Source: Picrophilus oshimae DSM 9789
Lineage (GTDB): Archaea; Thermoplasmatota; Thermoplasmata; Thermoplasmatales; Thermoplasmataceae
Direction of reading: 5' to 3'
Assembly: GCF_900176435.1 (NCBI RefSeq)
Contig: NZ_FWYE01000003.1
Coordinates: forward strand, 62,001 to 126,000
Length of the DNA: 64,000 nucleotides
The notes below the pieces were generated by a model. That model was not told the DNA's origin, searched no databases, and saw only the letters and a list, made by a program, of their open reading frames with translations. Shown piece after piece: positions 18,525 through 27,500 of the stretch. Every line of letters starts with the position of its first letter. The first letter of the stretch is position 1. Both the position numbers and the translations under genes were made by a program.

Positions 18525-18812
18525 TTAAATCATTTGGTTAAATAAAAATCTCAAATCGTTCCTTTTTACCATCTTTGGTGAAAGACTTAGAAGCCTCTGC
18601 TGTGCCAATGTTCCATCAATAAGCATTTCGACATCATCTTTATTAAAATCAAGGTCTCTTAATGTCGTTGGTATATTTAATTCCCCAAGAATATTTATGT
18701 AATATTCAAAGATGGCCTCTGACAATTCCTTTACATCCCGGGCATTGATGCCTGCAACCTCAAGAAATCTGCCATATCCCATTATTGGCATTAGATCTGA
18801 GAGATCGTATGG
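18525..18812 (-). pseudogene. C-terminal remnant of iron-containing alcohol dehydrogenase
   Basis: Only about 95 codons are left, open up to a TGA at 18815-18813. The segment LGELNIPTTLRDLDFNKDD and the end QRLLSLSPKMVKRNDLRFL match the C-terminus of group III (Fe-ADH) dehydrogenases. The NAD and metal domains are absent. Immediately upstream in another frame lies the front half of a lactonase, so a deletion probably joined two unrelated genes. A short product of 88 residues from ATG 18791 is possible but unlikely to be active. Confidence 0.65.
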
Positions 18813-19230
18813 TCACCTTTTCCCTGCCATAGCATGGAAAGAGCTTATTCCAGCTCCTTTTTTGAACAATCACAGGTATCTTCTCTTCCATGAAAGGTTT
18901 TACCTGGCCTGCATGATCAAGATGCAGATGCGAAATGACCATTATATATCCTGGTTTCATACCAATGTTCCCCAGCTGCCTCTCTATTCCATTATCCTCG
19001 GAGATTCTTGTTATTGGAAAAGCCTCAATTAGATCCCTTGCATGGGTTTCCATTGCATCAAGGGCTATGTCCGTATCTAAGAGAATTTTTCCATCCTTAT
19101 GTTCAACCACAGCGGCAGTTACAGGTATTTCCATCCAGCCCCTCTCGGGATTTCTATTTGTGTATGCCATGACACCACCAGCAGTCACCTCCAAGTAAGC
19201 ATCAAGCAAATGTATTTTATGAGTTTTCAT
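18760..19230 (-). pseudogene. Truncated metallo-beta-lactamase fold lactonase (AHL lactonase type)
   Basis: The first 124 or so residues look like an N-acyl-homoserine-lactonase-type metallo-hydrolase: VTAAVVEHKDGKILLDTD, then the zinc motif SHLHLDHAG (His 101 to His 106). After KIPVIVQK (about 18858) the family resemblance stops. The last 30 residues are read from the out-of-frame alcohol dehydrogenase remnant. The second half with the remaining metal ligands is lost. Probably inactive. Confidence 0.7.
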
Positions 19231-19357
19231 AATTTATCAAATATTAAAAATATATTACTATTTTTAATATTAAATAAGTATATTTTTCGTAATAATAAAT
19301 ACAAAATAATTTGATTACAGATAAAAAATTTTATATTAAGAATAGTCCTGTTAATTT

Positions 19358-20752
19358 ATGGATATTTACAATGATCTTTCAAGAATAATAGATCCAAGAA
19401 TAATATTAAACAAAACTGAAGAAAAAATTCCGTTTAAAAACGATGCATCCTATATATCAGGAAGCGAGCCATATCTAATAGTCATGCCTGAAAATGTCAA
19501 TGATGTATCAAAGGTTTTAAAATATTGCAATGATAATAATATAAATGTTGTGCCAAGATCCGGTGGTACATCTCTAACAGGTTCAAGTGTGGTTTACCAT
19601 GACGGAATAGTTATTGATATGTTAAAAATGAACAAAATAAAAAATCTAAGCCTTGAGGATAGATACGTCGTTGCCGAGCCAGGTGTAAGGCTCGACGATC
19701 TTAATATTTATCTATCAAAATACAATTTTTTTTATCCGCCAGACCCTGCAAGCTCACTGGCAGCAACTGTTGGTGGTACATTATCAACAAATGCAGGCGG
19801 CCTCAGGGCCGTACGCTATGGAACAACAAAGGAATGGGTTCTCGGACTTGAAATAGTATTACCGGATGGTAGCATAATAAGAACTGGGGAGTACACATTA
19901 AAGAGGAGTGCAGGTTATGATCTGACAGCATTATTCCTTGGCTCTGAGGGCACTCTTGGGATAATAACCTCCGCTGTATTAAAAATAGCTCCTCTCCCGG
20001 AGAAGGTCTCAAGGATAATGGCCTTTTTTAAAACCATAGACGATGTCGGCATTGCAGTATCAAGAATAAAGAAAAGCGGCATAACACCGTTGATCTCTGA
20101 ATTCCTGGACAGGACAAGCATGGAGGCCGTTAAAAATTCGGTCAATTTAAATATACCTGAAAACATGAATTACATGCTTATTCTAGATATAGATTCTGAT
20201 CTTGAATCCATTGACAGGAAATCAGGCGATGCAATAAAAATAATAAAAGAAATAACAGATAAAATAGAGGTTACAACAGATAAAAAGAGAATGGATGAAA
20301 TATACAGGGCAAGAAAGGGTTTATACTCATCACTGCTGCTTAACAGGGAAAACGACAGGCAGATCGTTGTAATCGGGGATGTTGTATTCCCTGCTTCAGA
20401 GCTTCCAGGGGCGCTTCACGAGGCAGAGAACCTGATTAAAAAATATAATTTGAAAGTGCCATTATTCGGGCATATCGGTGATGGAAACCTGCATGCAAAT
20501 ATTATAACAGATGCCGACGAAAAATCTCTTGAAAAAGTGCATAGATTCCAGATTGAGCTTGCGGATATAGCAATAAAACACAACGGTTCAGTTTCTGCAG
20601 AGCACGGCATCGGCCTTGAAAAGAACGATCTTTTATATAAAGAATACAGGGATAGAAATAATTTAAAAGCCCTAGAACTCATGCGTGAGATTAAAAATAC
20701 AATTGATAAAAATAATATAATGAACAGGGGTAAGATATTCTATGAAACCTGA
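19358..20752 (+). CDS. FAD-linked oxidase, glycolate oxidase/D-lactate dehydrogenase subunit (GlcD-like)
   Basis: A 464-residue protein with the PCMH/VAO FAD domain (VVPRSGGTSLTGSS, PDPASSLAATVGGTLSTNAGG, GSEGTLGIIT) and the FAD-oxidase C-terminal domain with the metal-site motif FGHIGDGNLHANI and SAEHGIGLEK. It oxidises a 2-hydroxyacid such as D-lactate, glycolate or 2-hydroxyglutarate. Its end overlaps the Fe-S gene at 20742 by 11 nt; the pair should work as a complex that feeds electrons to quinone. Leaderless promoter likely. Confidence 0.9.
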   Translation: MDIYNDLSRIIDPRIILNKTEEKIPFKNDASYISGSEPYLIVMPENVNDVSKVLKYCNDNNINVVPRSGGTSLTGSSVVYHDGIVIDMLKMNKIKNLSLEDRYVVAEPGVRLDDLNIYLSKYNFFYPPDPASSLAATVGGTLSTNAGGLRAVRYGTTKEWVLGLEIVLPDGSIIRTGEYTLKRSAGYDLTALFLGSEGTLGIITSAVLKIAPLPEKVSRIMAFFKTIDDVGIAVSRIKKSGITPLISEFLDRTSMEAVKNSVNLNIPENMNYMLILDIDSDLESIDRKSGDAIKIIKEITDKIEVTTDKKRMDEIYRARKGLYSSLLLNRENDRQIVVIGDVVFPASELPGALHEAENLIKKYNLKVPLFGHIGDGNLHANIITDADEKSLEKVHRFQIELADIAIKHNGSVSAEHGIGLEKNDLLYKEYRDRNNLKALELMREIKNTIDKNNIMNRGKIFYET

Positions 20753-21905
20753 GGATATTGTAAGCAAATGCATAAAATGCGGCTTCTGTGAGTCTGTGTG
20801 CCCAACACTGCCGGCATCTGGTTTTAATCCAATCTTTGGGGCCAGGGGCAGGGTTATCCTTGCAAATAATATACTTTCAGGTGAGGATATAAATGGTCTT
20901 GACTCATTCTACTCATGCCTGGAATGCAATGCCTGTATAAACGTATGCCCTGCTGGAATAAATGCCGGCGAGGTAAGCCATCTGATGAGGTATAATCTTC
21001 TAAAGAATGGTTTTAAAAACGATGTTGCCGAGCTTATAAAAAATGCCATTTTGGAATTTAAGAATCCACTTGGCCTTAACAGGGAATGTGCCTCATGGTC
21101 TGATGGTATTCTATTTGATGATTCAGACACGGTTCTAATAACAGGTGATATGTACCAGTTAATGCCATACCTAAAAAAGATCAATTTTTTAAGGGAATAC
21201 ATAGAAAAAAGATACGAATCAAAATTTTCAGAAATAATAGCGAGGAATCTTAAACTTATAAAATACTCTTACATGTTCTGTGATAAAAATGATAAAAAAA
21301 GGTATGAAAAAATACTGAAAAACATTGTAAACCTTTTAAAAAGATCCGGATACAGATTTTCATACCTTCGTGATGAGGAGCCTTATCCTGGAACATTCCT
21401 TTACGACCTTGGCTATATTGATGAATTTATAGATTACGCAAGGCATGTTTACTCATATTTAAGGGAAAGGGGCTTTAAAAAGATAATAACCATAGATCCA
21501 CACACATATGATATCTTTAATAAATACAGGAAATACATGGATTTTGACATGGAAGTATATTATTATACAGAGCTTATTGAAGTAAATAATAAAAATAAAA
21601 ATGAAACGGTCACAGCGCATGAACCATGCCACATGGTTTTATACAATTATGATTTCACAGGTGTTGAAAAACTATCAAGAATTGCACATGTTAAAATGCC
21701 TGAAAGGTCAGGGAAAAAATTAATGTGCTGTGGTGGACCTGATGAGCTTTTATTCCCTGAAATTTCAAGAAATGTGTCAAGGATAAGGTTCAATGAGCTA
21801 AACGATGTATCAAATAAAATTATAACATTCTGTCCAATATGTCTTGCAAATCTATCAAAAAATGAAAACGTCCTTGATTTTTCAGAGTTTATTTATGGTA
21901 ATTAA
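20742..21905 (+). CDS. Fe-S oxidoreductase subunit (GlcF/HdrD-like)
   Basis: A 387-residue partner of the FAD oxidase. Two [4Fe-4S] ferredoxin motifs are visible, CIKCGFCESVCP (about 10-21) and CLECNACINVCP (about 65-76), followed by a cysteine-rich C-terminal domain with HEPCH, MCCGGPDE and FCPICL. The first of the two usual CCG repeats seems degenerate (EPYPGTFLYDLGY has no cysteine), so only one CCG site is intact. Likely the electron relay from FAD to a membrane acceptor. Confidence 0.88.
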   Translation: MKPEDIVSKCIKCGFCESVCPTLPASGFNPIFGARGRVILANNILSGEDINGLDSFYSCLECNACINVCPAGINAGEVSHLMRYNLLKNGFKNDVAELIKNAILEFKNPLGLNRECASWSDGILFDDSDTVLITGDMYQLMPYLKKINFLREYIEKRYESKFSEIIARNLKLIKYSYMFCDKNDKKRYEKILKNIVNLLKRSGYRFSYLRDEEPYPGTFLYDLGYIDEFIDYARHVYSYLRERGFKKIITIDPHTYDIFNKYRKYMDFDMEVYYYTELIEVNNKNKNETVTAHEPCHMVLYNYDFTGVEKLSRIAHVKMPERSGKKLMCCGGPDELLFPEISRNVSRIRFNELNDVSNKIITFCPICLANLSKNENVLDFSEFIYGN

Positions 21906-21966
21906 AATAATTAAATATTTTAAAAGAATTTAAAAGCCTTTAATATCTTATTGTAATAATACTATA

Positions 21967-22674
21967 ATGATAGAGGAAGCCGTTTATAATGCACTTAAAG
22001 AGGAAATAGAAAAGGTTAGATCAAAGAAATGTGCCATATCATATTCCGGTGGCCTTGACAGCACGCTTCTTCTTTACATATCAAACTTTTCATTTAATCC
22101 TTATACAACGGGATATTCAAACTCAAGGGACATAAAAAATGCAGAGGAAACATCAAGGATTCTAAATTTTAATGTGAATAAAATCATACTTGACAATGTA
22201 AACATAAACAGCTACCTGAATGATTTAATTAAGATCGATAAAAACATAAAGAAATCTGAGATTGGCTATGAACTCGTTCTTTTTATAACCCTAGATTATA
22301 TATCCGAAAAATACGTTGTAACCGGTCAGGGGGCTGATGAGATTTTCTTTGGATACAGGCGCTTTATAGACGATGATAACCTTGGAAACGAGCATTATAT
22401 AAAAAAATTAATCGAGGTAACTCTTCCAAGGGAAAGAAAGATTGCCGATTATTATAATAAAGAACTGATAACACCATATTTATCAGATGGCATCATGGAT
22501 CTTAGAAACGATATTACCAAGGATAAAAATATAATAAACGGTGTAAATAAAATGATCCTAAGGAACATAGCAAAGAACATCGGCCTGCCTGAAGAGGTAT
22601 ACCTTAAAAACAAAAAGGCAGCGCAGTACGGGTCAGGCATAAGCAATGCATTAAAAAAGGTTATGAACAAATAA
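21967..22674 (+). CDS. Asparagine synthase-like ATP pyrophosphatase without glutaminase domain
   Basis: A 235-residue protein. The PP-loop SYSGGLDSTLLL (about 24-35) and VTGQGADEIFFGYRRF match the synthetase domain of asparagine synthase B. The N-terminal glutamine amidotransferase domain is absent, so it would need free ammonia or another nitrogen source, or it acts on a different acid. It could be an amide- or thio-forming enzyme of the same fold. A TATA-like element upstream suggests a separate leaderless transcript. Confidence 0.75.
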   Translation: MIEEAVYNALKEEIEKVRSKKCAISYSGGLDSTLLLYISNFSFNPYTTGYSNSRDIKNAEETSRILNFNVNKIILDNVNINSYLNDLIKIDKNIKKSEIGYELVLFITLDYISEKYVVTGQGADEIFFGYRRFIDDDNLGNEHYIKKLIEVTLPRERKIADYYNKELITPYLSDGIMDLRNDITKDKNIINGVNKMILRNIAKNIGLPEEVYLKNKKAAQYGSGISNALKKVMNK

Positions 22675-22714
22675 TTTTGATTACAATATAAATATTCTTT
22701 TGTTATAATGATTC

Positions 22715-23674
22715 ATGGAGAAGATTTTCATTCTTGGTGCAGGAATTTCAGGTATTTATTCAAAATTAACGAACAGAAAAGCATTTTTAATGGATAAATA
22801 TGAAAAAATAATAATAAATTCAAGATTAATAAATATAATATCTGGAAATGATTCAAATGCAATAATGGAAAGAAAGCTTGATATAAAAGATAAAATCATT
22901 AATATTGATTTTGCAAACAGGTTAATAGAAACCGTAAATAATAAATATAATTACGATAAGATCATAATTGCACTTGGCTCATCACAGAATGTTCTTCCTG
23001 GAACAGTTGGATTAAACTCAATTGATGATGCATACAGCATAAAAAATTTATCAGAAAATGCGAAAAAAATATGTATAATAGGTGGTGGCTATCTTGGTGT
23101 TGAACTTGCAGGCATTTTCAGGGAGAGATCAATAATTGTATCACCGTTTATAATGGAAAAAAATAAAGCTGCAGGTACCTATCTTGAAAGGCTGTTAATA
23201 AAAATGGGCGTTTCAATTATAAAGGACAGGGCGCTTGAATACAAAAATAAAAAGTTAATTCTAAAAAACAGTGAGGTTGAATGCGACCTCGCCATTTACG
23301 CCGGTGGAACAACAGGAAACCATTTAATATCAAATCTTGATATAAAAAGTAATAGATCATCAATAATTGTTGATAAATATCTTAGATCGGTGGAATACGA
23401 TGATGTTTATGCCTGTGGCGCATCTGCATATTTTAATGAACCAATGACCGTTTACAATGCCATGAAATCAGGAATAATTGCGATGAAGAATATTATGGGG
23501 CATAAAATAGAATACAAACCGGATAATAGGAATATAGTAAATATAAACAACAATTTTTATCTTATAAATAGTAAAGGCATCTCAAAAAATTATGAATCGA
23601 CATTCATAAAAATTATAAAAAATGCAAGATCAAGGTCTACAGATCATGCAATAGGGAAAATAAATTCATTATAA
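22715..23674 (+). CDS. FAD-dependent pyridine nucleotide-disulfide oxidoreductase family protein
   Basis: A 319-residue flavoprotein with a Rossmann motif GAGISG at residues 8-13 and a second one, IIGGGYLGVELAG, for NAD(P)H near 122-134, with VYACGASAYF as the C-terminal FAD motif. No CxxxxC redox pair is visible, so it resembles type II NADH dehydrogenases or ferredoxin reductases more than disulfide reductases. It is shorter than NDH-2 enzymes (usually about 400 residues). The electron acceptor is unknown. Confidence 0.75.
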   Translation: MEKIFILGAGISGIYSKLTNRKAFLMDKYEKIIINSRLINIISGNDSNAIMERKLDIKDKIINIDFANRLIETVNNKYNYDKIIIALGSSQNVLPGTVGLNSIDDAYSIKNLSENAKKICIIGGGYLGVELAGIFRERSIIVSPFIMEKNKAAGTYLERLLIKMGVSIIKDRALEYKNKKLILKNSEVECDLAIYAGGTTGNHLISNLDIKSNRSSIIVDKYLRSVEYDDVYACGASAYFNEPMTVYNAMKSGIIAMKNIMGHKIEYKPDNRNIVNINNNFYLINSKGISKNYESTFIKIIKNARSRSTDHAIGKINSL

Positions 23675-23863
23675 AATTAAAATACAATAATTTTTTATTA
23701 TAAATATTAATATTTATAAAAATGAACGATCAAATTTTAAAATTATATTTTATAAGTACAAATATTAAATATTTCTCATAATTATTAATTTTATTTATTT
23801 AATATATCACATATATTATTAAGGTTTGCCAATTGTTTTAAATGGCATTTATGGTGATTTTAC

Positions 23864-24266
23864 ATGGATAAAAAATTATTAATTAATAAGGATGAAATAG
23901 AGTATTACCTAAAAAAATAAGCACAGCTCAAAACTAATGAAAAAGCTTAAGTTTTTATCGCTTATAAACTGCGGTTACAGCGTATCAAAGTCATCAGAGA
24001 TGATAGGCATAACGAGATCCACAGGCTACTCATGGCTCAGATCGCTTGAATCCCACGGCATCGATGAATTCTTAAATCCAAAGAGGCGTGGAAGACCGCC
24101 AAAGGCATTTATAGACCTAAGTGATATTGACGTATCAAAATATACATTATCAGAGCTCTCAAATGAGATAAAGAAAAGATATAACATTGTTTATTCAAAA
24201 AGGCATCTTATAAGGCTAAAAAAGATTCTTTTAAAGGATAAAAAGAATGGTGACAAAAATTATTAA
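23864..24266 (+). pseudogene. IS630-like transposase N-terminal remnant with frameshift
   Basis: The 109-residue frame from 23937 carries a helix-turn-helix (GYSVSKSSEMIGITRSTGYSWLRSLESHG) followed by KRRGRPP, the front part of IS630-family transposases. A short frame from ATG 23864 (MDKKLLINKDEIEYYLKK, then TAA) lies one reading frame off; adding one A to the A7 run at 23911-23917 would join both into one continuous protein. The catalytic DDE half is missing. No terminal inverted repeats were recognised. It is a dead or partial element in an AT-rich spacer. Confidence 0.65.
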
Positions 24267-24527
24267 TAAGTTTTTTTTAAGTGTAATTAATAAAAACAGT
24301 ATTCTCATATATTTCAAAAAAAGAATAAAATGATAATATTATAAAAATTGATGTAAAGCCTTAATTTTACTAATTTATTTTAATGTACATATATTATGTC
24401 ACAATCATTTCCAGAATTCCTTATTAATTTTAAAAAAATAATTATTATGAATGCCTAAATTTAATCATTGTCGTAGCAAAATATGGAACAGCATATTATT
24501 ATAAAATAAAATATTATAATCATTAAA
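24267..24527. other. AT-rich intergenic region with promoter of sedolisin gene
   Basis: About 260 nt of AT-rich sequence with no gene seen. A TATA-like run ATTATTATAAAATAAAATATT (about 24495-24514) at its end probably drives the protease gene; the expected transcript start lies close to the hairpin at 24528. Confidence 0.45.
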
Positions 24528-24570
24528 CCGGGACCGCCCCTACCAAGAGAGATCCCGGCACCCTAGAGGT
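24528..24570 (+). promoter_or_regulatory. GC-rich leader hairpin and ribosome binding site of sedolisin gene
   Basis: CCGGGA (24528-24533) and TCCCGG (24553-24558) form a perfect 6-bp stem around a 19-nt loop in DNA that is otherwise AT-rich. The ribosome binding site AGAGGT follows at 24565-24570, 9 nt before the ATG. The stem should lie at the very 5' end of the mRNA, so it may stabilise the transcript or control translation. The loop contains TACC, able to pair weakly with GGTA of the ribosome binding site. Confidence 0.45.
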
Positions 24571-24579
24571 AAAAATACA

Positions 24580-27500
24580 ATGAAAAATTCGTATAAAAAG
24601 ATTGCGGCATACTCGATGGTGGCAATCTTTATAGCATCGCTATTTTTTGTTGGGGCCAGCATCGGGCATGTCCAGAGTGCACCTGGCAGGGATAATGCCA
24701 TGGTGACAGTGCAGAAACCAGTGATAACCGGAAACACAAAGACATTTGGTAACTTTGAGCTGATAAACGAAGAGTCAAAGATGAATTTAAATGCAACTGT
24801 TACAGTTACATTGAGCTTTAAAAACTCATTAAGCAGCTATATAAATGAGATATCAAACCCATCATCACCGCTGTACAGAAACTATCTGAATATAGACGAA
24901 ATAGGCAGCGAATTCGGTTTATCGCAGTCAACATACAACATGATAGCATCGTACTTTTCAAATTATAATATAAAGGTCTATAAAAGCCCTGCAAGATTAA
25001 CAATGAGTCTATCAGGCACGGTTTCACAGTTCGATAAGGCCTTTAACACAAAAATAGGCGCATTTGCAATAGAATACAAAAGCAAGGGCATGTGGATCCC
25101 GTTATTCGGCAACAACAGCGGTTTAAATGGCAATGTATCAGTATCTCCATTGATATATGTTAACACCGGTGATTTAAGCCTGCCTGAATACATATCACAG
25201 TATATAGGCGGAATATCCGGTCTGGATGGTGCAATGGCAGCACCGGCCCTTGTTATGCCTTTCAACATGACACCTAGGTCAGGCGTTCAGCCATCAATTA
25301 CCGGCAATGGATCATACAATAATCCATACACGTTATCACAGATACAGAATATAACCTATGCAAATTACACATGGGCATTAAACAGTGAAACACCAACAAA
25401 TGCGGCATTTGAGAACCCATCAGGCGGGTACCAGTTTCTGTTCCCAAGTACAATGCACGTTTTAACAGGCGCATCAAATCTGTGGTCAGGCAAAACAACA
25501 ATTGACAGCGAACCAGATCTCGGTCAGGGAATAACAGTTGCAGTTATCGAGGTCGGTGATCTTCCATTATCATGGCTCCAGGAATTTGCAAAGCAGGTCT
25601 GGAACAATTCAAACCAGGTAACATCAAGGTTAAGCGTTATAAACCTTCTTGGTGCAAACCTCTTCGATGGTTATATATATGGCTGGACGCTTGAAACGGC
25701 CCTTGATATAGAGTACATAGCCGCAATGGCACCCGATGCACACATAGATCTTGTTGCCGTGCCGAATCCTGATTTTTCGTCCTTTGATTATGCATACCAG
25801 TACATAGCAGATCATTTAACATCTGGAAACAATGCAACGGACTCTGTTACAATAACCAGCAACTCATACGGTGCTGATGAAATAACAACAGCGCTTGAGG
25901 GTGCGCCAATGTACATAACAGTTGAGGATACATTATTATCAGAATTAAATGCAGTCGGCGTTACAAACTTCTTTGCCTCCGGAGATTACGGCTCATATGC
26001 ATCATTATGCGAGTACGGTGCAACAAGCGCAGGAATACCGGCAATAGCAACAGGATCAACAAGTGTTGGTGGAGGCCAGCTAACAGCGGAGAGCAATGGT
26101 GTTGAATTTCCTGATACCGGTGTTTACGCATTAAGCACGTTGTATAACATAGAAATGCAGGTTGCGCCTGCAACAGGCGTTGCAAGCTTTACATACTGGT
26201 CATATGGTTTCGGTTTTAGTGGAACATTTAAAGGATACGTTGGCGGTGGCTTTGGCCAGTCGGCAATGCTATCACAGCCCTGGTGGCAGAATGCCCTTGA
26301 TACGTACAGTTCAGGTGCAAGAATGGATCCTGTTATATCCGGTACTGCAGCATTTAACATGTCCGTTTACACAGGCATATGGAATATCTTCTATGGTGGC
26401 ACATCATTTGCAACACCAATAAGCGCAGGTGAGTGGGCATTAATAGAGGAGCAGGCAAAGATGGCTTATGGCACTGCCGCAATGGGAGATATAAACCCAT
26501 TACTGTATGGTGCCCATAATGCATACGAGGCCCATGTAACTGCATTCTATAACAATCCATTCATAGATATGGAAAACATAGGCAAGGGCTTTAACTACGG
26601 CCCGGTTAACAGCTTTGACTGGTATTACTTCAATCTATCAATAAACGAGCCCTCGGATCCGGTGGTTCCATGGTGGACATTCACAATAAATGGCCCTGAG
26701 GGCAATGGCTGGAGCTATCTCCAGGGTCTTGGGATGATAAAGGTCAATACAATGGATCTTGAACTAATAGGCCAGCTGCCAACCATTGATCATTCACTAT
26801 TAAATGAGCCATTTAAGGTTTTAATGGTTACACCATCAGGTTTGGAGCCATTCATATATCTCCAGGGAGGGAAAACATACACATTCAAGATATTATTATC
26901 AGATGGCCAGCCCGGAAGCTATTACACTGTTGAGGCATACTCAGGCGGTGCCGGTAATGGTGTGTACGGTGGAGGAAATATAACCATGATAACAACAAAT
27001 TCAAATGGAATGTTCAATTACACACCTGTTTACAATTATAGTTCTCCATCAATGTCCGCCTCCGAGTACGGATACTTCTATGTGACAACCCCGGCAAGCT
27101 CATACTGGAGCTTCTCGCAGTTCGCGGTAAAAGCCAAAAATGAAACTGGCAATTTAACCCTTGGTGTTACAAATGCACTTGGCGATCTATCATACAATAT
27201 TGCTGAGGTGCCAATGTTCACAGATACAATGACAGGCTATTACAATTACTTTGGTGCCACAGGAATCGTTGAATTGAATGGCATGCCTGTAAGCGGTGCC
27301 GTGGTCCATGAGGTATCATTGAACAACAGTGAGTTCTCAGCAGAGGACTCGGGATTACCGGTATCATCATATGCACCTGGTGTTCAGATAGGCACATTTT
27401 TAAGTGATGGCCGTGGAATGTTTAACTACTGGACAGATTCATCGCTTGCCGAATTCAATGGGCCAGTATACACGCAGGTTGAGGAGCTTTATGCAACCTA

